64,000 nt of DNA from Sporosarcina sp. 6E9 (GCF_017921835.1 NZ_JAGEMN010000001.1:1419874-1483873); one strand, 5' to 3'; numbered from the stretch's first letter, positions 29,505 to 40,455 are shown. The notes: generated from the sequence alone by a model not told the origin. A program made the numbers and translations.

Positions 29505-30404
29505 CTATGCTCTCGGATGCGTATTCATATACGTCTTCCGTAAATGTTCCTTCGTTATATGTGTATATACCTGAGTTGAAGAAAGATGAGAATGCCCCAG
29601 TAATTCCTGTACCGAACGCATATCAGCACCATTTGATAATAAATGAGTTGCAAAAGTATGTCGTATCATATGCGGGTATATTTTAGAGTGAAGGGAAGCA
29701 CGTTCCATAAGCGAAGTTAAAATATAGCGCACGCCGCGACCCGTAAGAGGATCACCACGTAAATTTACAAACAAAGTATTATGATCTTTCTTTTTCATCA
29801 ATTTCGGGCGACTGATTTCGATATAGGCATTAATTGCATCTTCCGCAAAACTACCGAAGGGGATATAACGTTCTTTCTTACCCTTCCCCATTACTAGTAC
29901 AATACCTAGGTGCGTATCAATGTCGCTTAATTGAATTGAAGTTAGCTCGCTTACTCTTATTCCAGTTGCATATAGCATTTCTAATAATGCATGATCCCTT
30001 AAGGATTTATTATCACTGCCTTCGCAAGCAGCAAATAAGTGTTTCATTTCATCTTCGTAAAAAAAGGCTGGAAGTCGCTCTTGTTTTTTTGGATGATAGA
30101 GAGATTTAAATGCATTATCAACAATCCCGTGTCTAGTGTTCGCAAATTTATAAAAAGAACGAACAGAAGATATTTTCCTCGAGATTGTTGCTCTGGATAA
30201 ACCCTTGTCATAAAGTGTCGTTACATAAAGTCTCGCTTCTGAGTACGTGACATCGTTTAAATCTTCAATGCCTTCAACAATGATGAATGAAAAAAACTCT
30301 TCGATATCTTTTGTATATTCTGTTACTGTGTGTGATGAATAATTCCGTTCTAACATAACGTACGTAATATATTCATCAAGAACAGTTGAAGGTTGGACTG
30401 ACAT
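29505..30404 (-). CDS. xerC: tyrosine recombinase XerC (CodV)
   Basis: A 299-residue tyrosine recombinase for resolving chromosome dimers at dif. N-terminal SAM-like DNA-binding domain (~1-95) and C-terminal catalytic domain with ATGIRVSEL (Arg), [12 protein letters not shown] (His-x-x-Arg), [15 protein letters not shown] (His and the nucleophilic Tyr). Start at 30404 follows GAGGGGG by 7 bases. First gene of the codY operon. TrmFO, which B. subtilis has between topA and this gene, is missing. Confidence 0.96.
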   Translation of the reverse strand: MSVQPSTVLDEYITYVMLERNYSSHTVTEYTKDIEEFFSFIIVEGIEDLNDVTYSEARLYVTTLYDKGLSRATISRKISSVRSFYKFANTRHGIVDNAFKSLYHPKKQERLPAFFYEDEMKHLFAACEGSDNKSLRDHALLEMLYATGIRVSELTSIQLSDIDTHLGIVLVMGKGKKERYIPFGSFAEDAINAYIEISRPKLMKKKDHNTLFVNLRGDPLTGRGVRYILTSLMERASLHSKIYPHMIRHTFATHLLSNGADMRSVQELLGHSHLSSTQVYTHITKEHLRKTYMNTHPRA

Positions 30405-30434
30405 GCAATGGCCCCCTCGATGCAAACCTATTCT

Positions 30435-30443
30435 AGTATAACA
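30435..30443 (-). promoter_or_regulatory. extended -10 promoter element before xerC
   Basis: Minus strand TGT-TATACT, a consensus-like extended -10, 31 bases before the xerC start. No good -35 is visible in the very AT-rich stretch before it. Suits the xerC-hslV-hslU-codY operon. Confidence 0.5.
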
Positions 30444-30678
30444 AATTAATAATTAAAATGAATAATAATTTGCTTGACTTTTGGGAAAATTTTTCATCGT
30501 TTGTTTTATTGGTCAGCTACGAAACAGTAATGAGAATTATCCCCCAATTGGCAAGATGCGGACTAATTTCTAAATTCGGAAGTGTCCATTGCCTACTATA
30601 CAATAGATGTCTATAATTCATCAACTATAACACTTACTAGATTGTCGTTTATTGTCGAATGCCTTTAATCCTTCGCAC
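30444..30678 (-). other. spacer between topA terminator and xerC promoter, no gene
   Basis: These 235 AT-rich bases occupy the place where trmFO stands in B. subtilis. No open frame with a ribosome binding site is seen on either strand, and I recognise no trmFO remnant such as a GxGxxG dinucleotide-binding motif. Confidence 0.6.
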
Positions 30679-30702
30679 AAAAAAGAGGAGCAGGCGCCCC
30701 TC
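30679..30702 (-). terminator. intrinsic terminator after topA
   Basis: Minus strand GAGGGGC-GCCT-GCTCCTC, 7-bp stem with one wobble, then TTTTTTG. Lies 17 bases after the topA stop. Confidence 0.85.
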
Positions 30703-30718
30703 ACATTTTGCAAGATTC

Positions 30719-32794
30719 CTATTGTAAATCCTCTTTATACTCGCATTCAGTACACTGTATGTTAACACCTTTTTTGGATTTCTTTTCGATTAGCGTATTG
30801 TCACATTTTGGACAAGGTCTGGCAACCGGCTTATCCCATGATACATATTCGCATTCCGGATAGCGGTCGCAACCATAAAAAATACGTCTGGTTTTACTTC
30901 TCCGTTCGACAACTTGACCCTCTTTACAGGTAGGACACGGAACCCCGATTGGTTTCATAATGGCTTTTGTATTCCGACAATCCGGAAAACCAGAACAGGC
31001 CATAAACTTTCCATATCGACCAAGTTTATAAACCATCGGCTCGCCGCATTTCTCGCAATCTTCACCTGCAGGTTCATCTTTAATTTCGATTTTTTCCATT
31101 TCAGCATCCGCAAACTGAACATGTTTTTCAAAGTCTTTATAAAATTTGTCGATTACGTTAACCCATTTCTTATTTCCTTCTTCAACATCATCAAGTTCTT
31201 TCTCCATTTCCGCAGTAAACTCAACATCAATAATATCCGGGAAAAATTCGTTTACAGCATTATGCACAATGCCACCGAGTTCAGTCGGTATAAAGCGTTT
31301 CGCATCTAGTGTAACATATCCACGTCTTTGTAACGTATCAAGTGTTGGCGCAAATGTCGATGGTCGACCTATTCCCAACTCTTCTAATGTACGGACGAGA
31401 CGGGCCTCTGTATACCTCGGAGGCGGCTGCGTAAAGTGCTGAGTCGGCTCAATCTCTTCATATTTTATATGATCACCTTTTTCAAGCGGAGGCAATATCC
31501 TGTCTTTCTCTTCCTTTTTATCGTCATCGCCTTCGACATACACTTTCATAAATCCTTCAAACTTCACTTGGGATCCAGTGGCACGAAAACGAACATCACC
31601 GTTTACTAAGTCCACCCTCACTGTATCAAGAACTGCTGGCGCCATTTGACTCGCGACTAGACGTTCCCAAATCAACTTGTATAAACGTAGCTGGTCCCTC
31701 GTTAAGTACGCCTTCATCGCTGCCGGCGGACGCATTACAGAAGTAGGACGTATTGCTTCGTGAGCATCTTGTGTGTTCGACTTAGTCTTTTTAGCGGCGG
31801 CTTTAGCTGTTGCTAGATATTCATTTCCATATGTGGTTTCAATGAATGATTTCGCCTCTTCAACAGCACTGTCTGCAATCCGAGAAGAATCTGTTCTCAT
31901 ATATGTGATTAACCCGACGTTTCCTTCTTTGCCAATTTTTATACCCTCGTATAATTGCTGTGCAATCATCATTGTTTTACGTGCCCGGAAATTTAGTTTT
32001 CGCGCTGCTTCTTGTTGCAAAGAGGATGTCGTGAATGGTAATGCTGGATTACGCCTACGTTCTCTTTTTACAACATCTGCAACTTCAAAACTATCTCCTT
32101 CAATCTTTCCTAGTACCTTGTCAACTTCTTCTTTGTTGGATAGCTCAAGTTTTTTCTTCGCATCTCCAAAGAAAGCTGCCTCGAATACTGATTTGCCTTT
32201 TCCGAATTGACCAGAAATGCTCCAGTATTCTACTGGTTCAAACACATTGATTTCATTTTCCCGGTCAATGATTAAGCGAAGTGCAACCGACTGAACACGG
32301 CCGGCTGAAAGCCCTTTCTTCACTTTTTTCCAAAGTATCGGACTGATATTATAGCCTACCAGACGATCTAAAATTCTTCGCGCTTGTTGTGAATCGACTA
32401 AATCCATATCTATTGGACGCGGGTTTTTAAATGAAGCCTTAATCGCATCCTTCGTTATTTCGTTGAAAACGACTCGACACTCTGATTCAATGTCCACACC
32501 AAGTTGATGTGCTAAGTGCCAGGCAATCGCTTCCCCTTCTCTGTCGGGGTCAGCCGCGAGATAAATTTTCTTGACTTTTTTTGCATCTTTCTTTAATTCT
32601 TGCAGGATTGGGCCTTTACCACGAATCGTAATATATTTCGGTTCATAATTATTTTCGGTATCGACACCCATTTGACTTTTTGGAAGATCTCTCAAATGAC
32701 CTAGTGATGCTCTAACTTTATATTTTTTCCCTAGATAGCGTTCAATCGTTTTAGCTTTAGCTGGGGATTCTACTATTACTAAATAATCTGCCAT
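30719..32794 (-). CDS. topA: DNA topoisomerase I
   Basis: A 691-residue type IA topoisomerase, same length as in B. subtilis, which relaxes negative supercoils. TOPRIM domain at the start ([17 protein letters not shown]), the active-site tyrosine in [15 protein letters not shown], and C-terminal zinc ribbons with CxxC pairs ([21 protein letters not shown]). [10 protein letters not shown] is the conserved start, with AGGGGG 9 bases upstream; the frame is open a further 26 codons but that part lacks homology. Follows dprA. Confidence 0.97.
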   Translation of the reverse strand: MADYLVIVESPAKAKTIERYLGKKYKVRASLGHLRDLPKSQMGVDTENNYEPKYITIRGKGPILQELKKDAKKVKKIYLAADPDREGEAIAWHLAHQLGVDIESECRVVFNEITKDAIKASFKNPRPIDMDLVDSQQARRILDRLVGYNISPILWKKVKKGLSAGRVQSVALRLIIDRENEINVFEPVEYWSISGQFGKGKSVFEAAFFGDAKKKLELSNKEEVDKVLGKIEGDSFEVADVVKRERRRNPALPFTTSSLQQEAARKLNFRARKTMMIAQQLYEGIKIGKEGNVGLITYMRTDSSRIADSAVEEAKSFIETTYGNEYLATAKAAAKKTKSNTQDAHEAIRPTSVMRPPAAMKAYLTRDQLRLYKLIWERLVASQMAPAVLDTVRVDLVNGDVRFRATGSQVKFEGFMKVYVEGDDDKKEEKDRILPPLEKGDHIKYEEIEPTQHFTQPPPRYTEARLVRTLEELGIGRPSTFAPTLDTLQRRGYVTLDAKRFIPTELGGIVHNAVNEFFPDIIDVEFTAEMEKELDDVEEGNKKWVNVIDKFYKDFEKHVQFADAEMEKIEIKDEPAGEDCEKCGEPMVYKLGRYGKFMACSGFPDCRNTKAIMKPIGVPCPTCKEGQVVERRSKTRRIFYGCDRYPECEYVSWDKPVARPCPKCDNTLIEKKSKKGVNIQCTECEYKEDLQ

Positions 32795-32907
32795 ATAATT
32801 TTTCCCCCTTATAGAGGTTTTGTATTTATTCCACAATAGAATATCTGTTGCAAAATGTATACTAGATTTCAAATAAAAGCAAATTATCCAGTATAATTTC
32901 TTGTTTG

Positions 32908-33795
32908 TTAAGTTTGATTAAGTAGCGAACTAACGACTTGAAAACCATTCCACAATGGCCTTGCACCTTCATCAATCAGCATATTGGGGCCTTCTGAAAG
33001 GCTTGACATGACAGACCCTGGCACTGCAAAAATGTGTTTCCCATGGTCAAGCGCATGTTCAACTGTACTCATCGTTCCGCTCTTACTTGCGGATTCAGTT
33101 ACAATGACTGCATCCGACAAACCACTAATGATACGGTTTCGCATTGGGAATGTCCATTTTTCTGGTTTAACGTATGAAGGATATTCTGAAATAAGTAGAT
33201 GATTTTTACTAATTTCATTCGCCAATTCTTTATTTTCATATGGATATAGATGAAATAATCCATGCCCGAGTACAGCAATCGTCTTTCCGCCATAAAAAAT
33301 TGCAGCTTTGTGAGCCATCGCATCTGCACCTTTTGCAAGTCCAGACACAATAACAGTACGATTCGCCACTAGCGGTGGAACGATGAGTGATATCGCATTT
33401 TTCGAATAAACGGTTGCTTTACGAGACCCGATAATAGCCACCTTGAACCTTTCAGCCAATATCGATATGTCGCCTTTTGTATACAATATAGTCGGGGGAT
33501 CTATCAATTCTAATAATGTTTTCGGGTATAAGGAATGTGTGAAAGGAATTGGGGTTATTCCATGCTGTTTATAAAGTAAATCATAGGGAGTAGAGACGTT
33601 TTTCAGGAAATTTTCCTTTAAGTAGACCGCTTTTTCAATCTTTATCCGGAGTAAGAATGCCAGTCGTTCCGCCGAATATGTATGAAGTTTTTCAAGATTG
33701 GGGTCAATCTCATATAAAGCATTCAATCGATTTTTCGGAACTGGAAAGAGATAATGCAATGCCAATAACCTTTTTTCTCCATCTGTTAATTTCAC
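32908..33795 (-). CDS. dprA: DNA-processing protein DprA (Smf)
   Basis: A 295-residue DprA that loads RecA on incoming single strands during transformation. The Rossmann-like core carries [38 protein letters not shown] and the [19 protein letters not shown] segment. Start taken as GTG at 33795, with GGGAGG seven bases before; the TTG at 33810 would lie in front of that site. Presence does not prove competence because comGA and other genes are outside the window. Confidence 0.93.
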   Translation of the reverse strand: MKLTDGEKRLLALHYLFPVPKNRLNALYEIDPNLEKLHTYSAERLAFLLRIKIEKAVYLKENFLKNVSTPYDLLYKQHGITPIPFTHSLYPKTLLELIDPPTILYTKGDISILAERFKVAIIGSRKATVYSKNAISLIVPPLVANRTVIVSGLAKGADAMAHKAAIFYGGKTIAVLGHGLFHLYPYENKELANEISKNHLLISEYPSYVKPEKWTFPMRNRIISGLSDAVIVTESASKSGTMSTVEHALDHGKHIFAVPGSVMSSLSEGPNMLIDEGARPLWNGFQVVSSLLNQT

Positions 33796-33819
33796 TCGCA
33801 CGCCTCCCAATTAATAACT

Positions 33820-33857
33820 AAAAAAAGCGCAGTGTATTTTCAGAATACACTGCACTT
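33820..33857 (-). terminator. intrinsic terminator after sucD
   Basis: Minus strand GTGCAGTGTATT-CTGA-AATACACTGCGC with flanking AA/TT pairs and a T7 run. Very stable; ends the sucC-sucD operon. Confidence 0.92.
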
Positions 33858-33863
33858 TCTATA

Positions 33864-34766
33864 TTAATGGGTTTTACACTGTTCGTAAAGACCTTTTTCT
33901 TTAATTACTTTAATTAAAGTTTCACCAATAACAGATGGTGTATCTGCAGTTTCAACACCAGCAGCGTTTAACGCTTTGATTTTTTCAGCTGCAGTACCTT
34001 TACCACCGGAAATAATGGCACCAGCATGGCCCATACGTTTTCCTTCAGGAGCTGTTTGTCCACCGATAAATCCAACAACAGGCTTCGTCATGTTTTCTTT
34101 GATCCACTCAGCCGCTTCTTCTTCAGCGGAACCACCAATTTCTCCAATCATAACGACTGCATATGTCTCAGGATCTTCATTGAACTCCTTGAGAACGTCG
34201 ATGAAGTTCGTCCCGTTAACAGGGTCTCCACCGATTCCAACAGCTGTCGTTTGACCGATGCCCGCTTGGCTTAACTGATGTACAGCTTCATACGTCAATG
34301 TACCCGAACGAGAAACAACGCCTACATGACCTTTTGTATGAATGTATCCTGGCATAATACCAATTTTACATTCGTCAGATGTGATGACACCTGGACAGTT
34401 CGGCCCGACAAGACGTGTTTTCTTGCCTTCCATATAACGTTTAACTTTAACCATATCTAAAATCGGAATATGTTCTGTGATACAGATAGCCATATCAAGC
34501 TCAGCATCTACCGCTTCCATAATTGCATCTGCAGCGAATGGTGCTGGAACATAGATTACTGAAACGTTTGCGCCTGTTTCTTTTACAGCTTCCTCAACTG
34601 TATTGAAAACTGGAACGCCTTCTGCAGTTTCTCCGCCTCTTCCAGGTGTAACGCCAGCGACAATTTTCGTCCCATATTCTAGCATTTCTTTCGTATGGAA
34701 AAGCGCTGTAGAACCTGTAATTCCTTGTACGAGAACTTTTGTATCTTTATTAATATAAATACTCAT
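33864..34766 (-). CDS. sucD: succinyl-CoA synthetase alpha subunit
   Basis: A 300-residue alpha subunit that binds CoA and carries the phospho-histidine. [16 protein letters not shown] is the CoA-binding start, GPNCPGVI is in the core, and [11 protein letters not shown] holds the active-site histidine (about residue 246). With SucC it interconverts succinyl-CoA and succinate in the TCA cycle, making ATP or GTP. 17 bases after sucC. Confidence 0.97.
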   Translation of the reverse strand: MSIYINKDTKVLVQGITGSTALFHTKEMLEYGTKIVAGVTPGRGGETAEGVPVFNTVEEAVKETGANVSVIYVPAPFAADAIMEAVDAELDMAICITEHIPILDMVKVKRYMEGKKTRLVGPNCPGVITSDECKIGIMPGYIHTKGHVGVVSRSGTLTYEAVHQLSQAGIGQTTAVGIGGDPVNGTNFIDVLKEFNEDPETYAVVMIGEIGGSAEEEAAEWIKENMTKPVVGFIGGQTAPEGKRMGHAGAIISGGKGTAAEKIKALNAAGVETADTPSVIGETLIKVIKEKGLYEQCKTH

Positions 34767-34783
34767 GTTTGTCCCTGCCTTTC

Positions 34784-35944
34784 TTAGCCTACGAGTTCAA
34801 CAATCTTTTGTGCACCGTCTGCCATTGAATCTGCAGCGATGATGTTAAGTCCTGATTCGTTCAATAAAGCTTTCCCTTTATCGACGTTTGTACCTTCTAA
34901 ACGCACGACAAGCGGCACTTGCAAACCAACTTCTTTTGCTGCAGTGATTACGCCTTCTGCAATTACGTCACACTTCATAATTCCACCGAAAATGTTAACA
35001 AAGATTCCTTTAACAGCTTCATCTGAAAGAATGATTTTAAATGCTTCTGTAACTTTCTCTGCAGTCGCACCGCCCCCAACGTCAAGGAAGTTAGCGGGTG
35101 AGCCGCCGTAGTAGTTGATTGTATCCATCGTAGCCATCGCAAGACCTGCACCGTTAACCATGCAACCGATATTTCCGTCTAGGGAAATATAGCTTAAGTC
35201 ATACTTTGAAGCTTCGATTTCTTTGGAATCTTCTTCATCAAAGTCACGTAGTTCTACGATATCTTTGTGACGGTATAATGCGCTTTCATCGAAGTTGAAC
35301 TTCGCATCTAGTGCTAAGATATCGCCTTCTGCCGTCGTAACCAACGGGTTAATTTCTACTGTAGATGCATCTTTTTCAACGAATACTTTGTAAAGACCTA
35401 ACATGAAGTTAGCTGCTTTGTTAACAAGTTTCTTTGGAATGTTCATGTTGAATGCCATACGACGTGCTTGGAATCCTGTCAAGCCGACAACTGGATCAAT
35501 GATTTCTTTGAAAATCTTTTCAGGCGTCGCTTCAGCTACAGCTTCAATGTCTACGCCGCCTTCTTCAGACCCCATAAGCGTTACACGGTCTGTTGCGCTG
35601 TCAAGCACTAGGCCTATGTAATATTCTTTTTCAATATTGGAACCTTCTTCGATAAGAAGACGTTTAACTTCTTTACCTTCTGGACCCGTTTGTTCAGTTA
35701 CAAGAATTTTGCCGAGTAGTTCTTTTGCGTATGCACGTACTTCGTCAAGGTTTTTTGCAATCTTGACACCGCCTGCTTTACCGCGGCCACCTGCATGTAT
35801 TTGTGCTTTAACAACGTAAACTTCTGTGTTTAGTTGCTTTGCTGCTTTAACCGCTTCTTCCGGAGAAAACGCGACAATTCCGTTTGAAACAGCTACACCA
35901 TAATCACGTAAAAGCTGCTTCCCTTGATATTCATGGATATTCAT
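34784..35944 (-). CDS. sucC: succinyl-CoA synthetase beta subunit
   Basis: A 386-residue ATP-grasp beta subunit. [17 protein letters not shown] start, [16 protein letters not shown] nucleotide-binding loop and the [12 protein letters not shown] and [10 protein letters not shown] regions. I use the ATG at 35944, five or six bases after GGAGGATG. Own promoter upstream. Confidence 0.97.
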   Translation of the reverse strand: MNIHEYQGKQLLRDYGVAVSNGIVAFSPEEAVKAAKQLNTEVYVVKAQIHAGGRGKAGGVKIAKNLDEVRAYAKELLGKILVTEQTGPEGKEVKRLLIEEGSNIEKEYYIGLVLDSATDRVTLMGSEEGGVDIEAVAEATPEKIFKEIIDPVVGLTGFQARRMAFNMNIPKKLVNKAANFMLGLYKVFVEKDASTVEINPLVTTAEGDILALDAKFNFDESALYRHKDIVELRDFDEEDSKEIEASKYDLSYISLDGNIGCMVNGAGLAMATMDTINYYGGSPANFLDVGGGATAEKVTEAFKIILSDEAVKGIFVNIFGGIMKCDVIAEGVITAAKEVGLQVPLVVRLEGTNVDKGKALLNESGLNIIAADSMADGAQKIVELVG

Positions 35945-35994
35945 CTTACATCCTCCAATCAAACTTATAACTCTTTTAATTTACTGCCCTATCT

Positions 35995-36023
35995 ATTGTA
36001 ATAAAGATGTCAAACAATGTCCA
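35995..36023 (-). promoter_or_regulatory. sigma-A promoter of sucCD
   Basis: Minus strand: -35 TGGACA (36018-36023), 17-base spacer, -10 TACAAT (35995-36000), 50 bases before the sucC start. Confidence 0.7.
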
Positions 36024-36106
36024 CATATGACGTTCAAAATGTGGAACTTGGATTTGTTTGTTTTTGCAGATATGACTTTGATTTCATCTACAAGTACCTA
36101 ATTTTG

Positions 36107-36205
36107 TTATATACCGTCGATTTCCGTTGCGGGCGGACGCGTTCCTGCGGGCGAGCGCTAATCCCGCTGGAGTCGCCGCCCTCCACTCCAATCAACTGCA
36201 GATTC
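36107..36205. repeat. GC-rich intergenic element between rnhB and sucC
   Basis: About 100 bases far richer in G+C than the surroundings, inside the only spacer longer than 300 bases in the window (35945-36271). It contains TTGCGGGCGGACG, TCCTGCGGGCGAGC and CCGCTGGAGTCGCCG, and ends in CCACTCCAATCAACTG. This wording closely resembles a dispersed intergenic repeat common in Bacillaceae genomes (from memory). Short GCGGG/CCCGC pairings are possible. The rest of the spacer holds the sucCD promoter; I see no gene in it. Confidence 0.7.
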
Positions 36206-36271
36206 CATTTAAGTTATAGCGTCACGAATAAAACCCGCCATAATTCTCGGGTGATAATGGACTTCACTCTT

Positions 36272-37057
36272 TTATATAAGAATGCTAGTTTCATCGGCAA
36301 TGATTGACTTAATCGGTTCGAATGTTTTTCGGTGGTGTTCGCACGGGCCGTGTTCGCGTATGGCGGATAAGTGCTCGGTAGTGCCGTATCCTGCATTTTT
36401 AGTAAAATTGTACATTGGAAAATCATTATGTATGGTGTCCATGATTGCATCTCGCGTTGTTTTCGCGAGTATTGATGCTGCGGCAACAGCTAGGCTTTTG
36501 GCATCAGCCTTAACTACGGATGCCGTTTGGCAATTTGTGTTAAGGGACATTGCATCCGCGATTACAAAATCCGGTTGAGGTGCAAGTTCGCCTACTGCCT
36601 TTTCCATTGATTCACGGGTGGCCGCATAGATGTTTAGCTTATCAATTTTATCGGCGGGTTGGATATGTATCGAATAAGCAAGTGCAACTTGTCGGATCTT
36701 CTTTGCGAGCTGTTCTCTTTTTTCTTTTGAAATTGCTTTCGAATCGTCTAGTCCAACCAGTTCAGGCGAGTCCACCGGTAAAATAACCGCTGCAGTGACT
36801 ACAGGGCCCGCTAACGGCCCTCTTCCCGCTTCATCGACACCTGCGACGAGTGCTTCGGTAAACGGCGCATATGACCTGTCAAACGCTATTTTCTCTTGAT
36901 GTTCCTGTAATTGAATTTCTTTCATTTCATAGTTGCGTTGCCAACGGGCAAGTGCTTTGTGCACACCAGCTCTTTGATCATTTTTAAGTTCCTCAATCCA
37001 TTCTGCTGGTTCATGTTCGTTTTTTAGTTTCTCTTCAATCTCTTTTATCGTTAGCAT
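36272..37057 (-). CDS. rnhB: ribonuclease HII
   Basis: A 261-residue RNase HII that removes ribonucleotides from DNA and R-loop RNA. VDEAGRGPLAGPVVTAAVILP gives the DEG catalytic start, and LAVAAASILAKTTRDAIM the downstream part; the N-terminal ~65-residue extension is a substrate-binding module typical of Bacillus RNase HII. No clean terminator follows; the GC-rich element comes about 70 bases later. Confidence 0.95.
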   Translation of the reverse strand: MLTIKEIEEKLKNEHEPAEWIEELKNDQRAGVHKALARWQRNYEMKEIQLQEHQEKIAFDRSYAPFTEALVAGVDEAGRGPLAGPVVTAAVILPVDSPELVGLDDSKAISKEKREQLAKKIRQVALAYSIHIQPADKIDKLNIYAATRESMEKAVGELAPQPDFVIADAMSLNTNCQTASVVKADAKSLAVAAASILAKTTRDAIMDTIHNDFPMYNFTKNAGYGTTEHLSAIREHGPCEHHRKTFEPIKSIIADETSILI

Positions 37058-37102
37058 GGATTTCTCCTACCGCCTTTACTTAATTCTCCAACTTGCATAC
37101 TG

Positions 37103-37149
37103 AAAAAGAAAAGCCGAATGCCGCATGAATTTATGCGCTAGCATCGACT
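37103..37149 (-). terminator. intrinsic terminator between rbgA and rnhB
   Basis: Minus strand AGTCGATGC pairs with GCATTCGGCT (one bulge), with inner GCGCAT/ATGCG, followed by TTTTCTTTTT. It lies 11 bases after the rbgA stop. Confidence 0.75.
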
Positions 37150-37159
37150 TTTAGTTTTC

Positions 37160-38020
37160 TCATTTATCTTCTACACTATCAAATGTCAGTTTACCTAGGA
37201 GTTCGTTTCGGATATCTTGCACAATAAATTCAGAAACTTTGTCGTAATCTACTTCGCCGCCGGTTGTGTAAACGTTGCGACGTGCGCCGATATGGTCAAA
37301 CAATTTAATAATCTCATCTTGTTCTGTACCAACTGTTGAGATACCATATCTCTCCATAAGTCTGTTCGGATATTTTTGTTCCAAAAAACGAAGACCGTAT
37401 AACGCTAAATCTTCCATATTCAGTAGTGTGTCTTTAATCGCGCCCGTAATTGCAAGTTTATAACCAGCTTCTTTATCTTCAAATTTAGGCCATAGAATAC
37501 CTGGTGTATCCAATAATTCGAGTTCTTTGCCGTATTTAATCCACTGTTGCGCTTTCGTTACACCTGGTTTATTTCCTGTTTTTGCGACATTCTTTTTTGC
37601 CAATCGATTGATTAACGTGGATTTTCCCACGTTCGGAATTCCGACAATCATTGCCCGTATCGCACCTGGTCGAATCCCTCGTTTTCTCATGCGCTCAATT
37701 CTGGGTTCAAGAATCTCTTTTGCCGCTTTTGTCACTGCTTGTAAGCCTTGCCCCTGAAATGAATTAATGGCAACTGCAGGCGTTCCTTCATTTTTAAAAT
37801 ACTGAATCCATCTAGTCGTTTCGGAACTATCCGCCAAATCAGCTTTGTTGAGGATTAGCAACCTCGGCTTATGCTGGATAACCTCATCAATCATTGGATT
37901 TCTTGATGAAAGCGGTAAGCGTGCATCGACTAATTCGAAAACGATATCAACTAACTTTAATTGCTCTGTTACTTCTCTTCGGGCTTTTGCCATATGCCCA
38001 GGAAACCATTGTATTGTCAT
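37160..38020 (-). CDS. rbgA: ribosome biogenesis GTPase RbgA (YlqF)
   Basis: A 286-residue circularly permuted GTPase for late 50S assembly in B. subtilis. The permuted order is visible: NKADLAD (G4) comes first, then [14 protein letters not shown] (G1) and [10 protein letters not shown] (G3). The N-terminal [14 protein letters not shown] is diagnostic. Gene follows sipS by 18 bases. Confidence 0.97.
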   Translation of the reverse strand: MTIQWFPGHMAKARREVTEQLKLVDIVFELVDARLPLSSRNPMIDEVIQHKPRLLILNKADLADSSETTRWIQYFKNEGTPAVAINSFQGQGLQAVTKAAKEILEPRIERMRKRGIRPGAIRAMIVGIPNVGKSTLINRLAKKNVAKTGNKPGVTKAQQWIKYGKELELLDTPGILWPKFEDKEAGYKLAITGAIKDTLLNMEDLALYGLRFLEQKYPNRLMERYGISTVGTEQDEIIKLFDHIGARRNVYTTGGEVDYDKVSEFIVQDIRNELLGKLTFDSVEDK

Positions 38021-38038
38021 ATCTTTAAACCCCTTCTA

Positions 38039-38596
38039 TCATTCAACAAAACCGAAATCTTTTAATGGCCAAAATACTATTTTTGTACTGCCAATGATTT
38101 CGTCAATCGGAACGACACCGATATGTCGAGAATCCTTACTTTTTCTACGGTTATCGCCCAGAACAAATACATGATCTTTTGGTACAACCTCACTATTCAG
38201 TTTCCCTTCAAGCGTGAAATCTTCCGTTAATGGACTATCTGCAACTTCTTCTTTGTACCGATCTAAATAGGGTTCTTCCATAGGTTCACCGTTGATATAT
38301 AGAATATCATCACGATATTCTACCGCATCTCCCGGTAACCCAATAATACGTTTAATATAGTCTTTTTGCTCGGGTGCATGGAATACCACAATATCAAATC
38401 GATCAGGCTTACCAATTGTATAGCCAATTTTATTGACAATCATTCGGTCTCCATCTTCTAAAGTCGGCATCATCGAAATGCCGTCCACGACGATTGGCGT
38501 GAAAAGGAACACGCGAATAAGTGCCGCTAACGCGAATGCAATTAATAACGCTTTGATCCATTCCCATGATTCATTTTTGGATTTTTTCTCTTTCAT
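38039..38596 (-). CDS. sipS: type I signal peptidase
   Basis: A 185-residue signal peptidase I with one N-terminal membrane anchor (~16-36). Catalytic Ser41 is in DGISMMPT and Lys82 in YIKRIIGLPGD; GDNRRKSKDSR is the third conserved box. Start ATG at 38596 has GGGAGG eight bases upstream. In many Bacillales a lep gene stands here between rplS and rbgA. Confidence 0.95.
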   Translation of the reverse strand: MKEKKSKNESWEWIKALLIAFALAALIRVFLFTPIVVDGISMMPTLEDGDRMIVNKIGYTIGKPDRFDIVVFHAPEQKDYIKRIIGLPGDAVEYRDDILYINGEPMEEPYLDRYKEEVADSPLTEDFTLEGKLNSEVVPKDHVFVLGDNRRKSKDSRHIGVVPIDEIIGSTKIVFWPLKDFGFVE

Positions 38597-38625
38597 TCCA
38601 CAAGCCTCCCGCATCTACTTTCTCT

Positions 38626-38654
38626 ACTATACAGTCTATTCATATTTAGGGCAA
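38626..38654 (-). promoter_or_regulatory. sigma-A promoter of sipS-rbgA-rnhB
   Basis: Minus strand: -35 TTGCCC (38649-38654), 17-base spacer, -10 TATAGT (38626-38631). The -35 overlaps the end of the rplS terminator T-run. Confidence 0.65.
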
Positions 38655-38684
38655 AAAGAAAGGAGGCCACATTTTGGGCCTCCT
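38652..38684 (-). terminator. intrinsic terminator after rplS
   Basis: Minus strand AGGAGGCC-N8-GGCCTCCT, perfect 8-bp stem, followed by TTCTTTTTG. Confidence 0.9.
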
Positions 38685-38693
38685 GAATTTGTC

Positions 38694-39044
38694 TTATTTT
38701 TTGCGAATTTCTTTGATACGTGCAGCTTTACCGCGAAGACTACGTAGGTAGTATAATTTCGCACGACGCACTTTACCGCGACGAACAACATCGATTTTTT
38801 CGATTTTTGGTGTATGTACAGGGAATGTACGTTCAACACCAACACCATTAGAGATTTTACGAACTGTGAATGTTTCACTAATTCCGCCACCGCGACGCTT
38901 AATGACCACACCTTCGTATAACTGGATACGCTCGCGCGTTCCTTCAACGATTCTTACGTGCAAACGAACAGTGTCTCCCGCACGGAATTCTGGCAGATCA
39001 GTACGTAGCTGATCTTTAGTAATTTCTGCAATAAGGTTTTGCAT
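38694..39044 (-). CDS. rplS: 50S ribosomal protein L19
   Basis: A 116-residue L19 from the 30S-50S interface. [22 protein letters not shown] and [23 protein letters not shown] are typical. Start [10 protein letters not shown] at 39044; the upstream open frame is the leader RNA. It has its own promoter, leader and terminator. Confidence 0.98.
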   Translation of the reverse strand: MQNLIAEITKDQLRTDLPEFRAGDTVRLHVRIVEGTRERIQLYEGVVIKRRGGGISETFTVRKISNGVGVERTFPVHTPKIEKIDVVRRGKVRRAKLYYLRSLRGKAARIKEIRKK

Positions 39045-39134
39045 GATTATTTTCTCTCCTTCTCCACAAATGCTCTTGCACTTCGTACCTTTGCAGCGGA
39101 ACATCAGTCAGTATGTACTCCCCATAGAAGTACA
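39045..39134 (-). promoter_or_regulatory. L19-leader-like 5' UTR of rplS
   Basis: About 90 bases from the predicted start to the ATG. A 6-bp hairpin (TGTACT...AGTACA, 39114-39134) is followed by the string GTTCCGCTGCAAAGG and then GTGC-AAGA-GCAT. The place and these pieces fit the L19 leader described for Firmicutes, a presumed autoregulatory RNA. Not tested by covariance model. Confidence 0.6.
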
Positions 39135-39140
39135 TAGTAG

Positions 39141-39169
39141 ATAATATCACAAAGTAAGGTTACGTGCAA
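39141..39169 (-). promoter_or_regulatory. sigma-A promoter of rplS
   Basis: Minus strand: -35 TTGCAC (39164-39169), 17-base spacer, -10 TATTAT (39141-39146) with TGA extension. Starts right after the trmD stop codon. Confidence 0.82.
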
Positions 39170-39176
39170 CAGCTGT

Positions 39177-39914
39177 TTACTTTTTTTCTTTTTTTAGTTG
39201 ATTTAATAATTTAATTTGATGCTCGGTTAAAGTTGCAGTTTCCAATAGATCTTTTCTTCGCTCAAATGTTCGAATCAATGACTGTTCTTCACGCCATTGA
39301 TCTATCTTTGCATGATTGCCTGACAATAATACTTCTGGCACTTCTAAACCATTGAAGTTAGCGGGTCTAGTGTACTGCGGATGTTCTAATAATCCCGTTG
39401 AAAAGGAATCCAAGACCGGTGAATCTTCGTTACCAAGAACATTTGGTAATAGGCGTACGACACTATCTACTACCGCCATCGCCGCAATTTCTCCGCCAGT
39501 TAAGACGAAATCACCAAGTGATAATTCTTCCGTGACGAGATGTTCGCGAATTCGCTCATCATAACCTTCATAGTGACCGCAAATAAGAACGAGGTGTTCT
39601 TCTTCAGCGAGTTCTTCCGCTTTTTTCTGGGTGAAGCGTTCACCTTGCGGGCACATCAGAATTACCCGAGGCGTCGTATCTCCTCTGGAAGATACAGCTT
39701 TTACAGCAGCAAATAATGGTTCTGGCTTTAGTAACATTCCCGCACCGCCGCCATATGGATAATCATCCACTTTTTTATGCTTATTTTCGGAGTAATCTCG
39801 AAAATCGACAACATCAAAGTCTACCGCTTCGTTCTCTTGGGCTTTTTTCATGATTGATGAATGGAGCACACCTTCAAACATTTCTGGAAATAATGAAAGG
39901 ATATCAATTCTCAT
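39177..39914 (-). CDS. trmD: tRNA (guanine-N1)-methyltransferase TrmD
   Basis: A 245-residue SPOUT-class (trefoil knot) methyltransferase making m1G37, which prevents frameshifting. [13 protein letters not shown] and [15 protein letters not shown] form the AdoMet knot. ATG overlaps the rimM stop (ATGA). No terminator after it; the rplS promoter follows at once. Confidence 0.97.
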   Translation of the reverse strand: MRIDILSLFPEMFEGVLHSSIMKKAQENEAVDFDVVDFRDYSENKHKKVDDYPYGGGAGMLLKPEPLFAAVKAVSSRGDTTPRVILMCPQGERFTQKKAEELAEEEHLVLICGHYEGYDERIREHLVTEELSLGDFVLTGGEIAAMAVVDSVVRLLPNVLGNEDSPVLDSFSTGLLEHPQYTRPANFNGLEVPEVLLSGNHAKIDQWREEQSLIRTFERRKDLLETATLTEHQIKLLNQLKKEKK

Positions 39915-40426
39915 GATAGCAACCCTTCGATTGGATCAATTATTATTTTTTTATTGTCGACATCGATTTCTTTTACGACATCATCAATATAAGGAATATA
40001 TTGTAATTTACCTTTTTCAGGTTTTACCGTCCATACGTCATTTGCGCCGGTTTCCATAATTTCCGTCACCGTGCCAACTTCCGTTCCGTCCAGCGTTACG
40101 ACAAGACAACCGATAATTTCATGGTAATAAAATACCCCATCTTCTAACTTCTCAAGTTTATCTTCGGACACTTTCAAAACGCCATCTCGGTATACTTCGA
40201 CATCTTGTACATAGGGATGATTTTCAAATGTCAAAAGATCAAAACTTTTATGTTTCCGATGACTTGCGACAGTTAGGTTAATCGGTTTATCGCTTCCCGG
40301 CATAAAAAGACCGAGTTTACTCCCGATTGCATAGCGTTCATCTGGAAAATCCGTACTCGATATTACGCGGACTTCTCCAAGAATTCCATGGGTGTTAACG
40401 ATTTTCCCTACATTATACCAATTCAT
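39911..40426 (-). CDS. rimM: ribosome maturation factor RimM
   Basis: A 171-residue RimM that binds S19 and assists 30S head assembly. N-terminal beta-barrel ([17 protein letters not shown]) and C-terminal PRC barrel ([31 protein letters not shown]-like [13 protein letters not shown]). I use the ATG at 40426, eight bases after GGATGG; the GTG at 40438 is too near that site. B. subtilis has ylqD before this gene; it is absent here. Confidence 0.95.
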   Translation of the reverse strand: MNWYNVGKIVNTHGILGEVRVISSTDFPDERYAIGSKLGLFMPGSDKPINLTVASHRKHKSFDLLTFENHPYVQDVEVYRDGVLKVSEDKLEKLEDGVFYYHEIIGCLVVTLDGTEVGTVTEIMETGANDVWTVKPEKGKLQYIPYIDDVVKEIDVDNKKIIIDPIEGLLS

Positions 40427-40455
40427 TTGACACACCATCCTTAAAATAAAAGTTC

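Noticed and set aside
29505..30404. XerC as a mobile-element integrase
   Set aside because: Position beside hslV-hslU-codY and topA is the conserved housekeeping locus.
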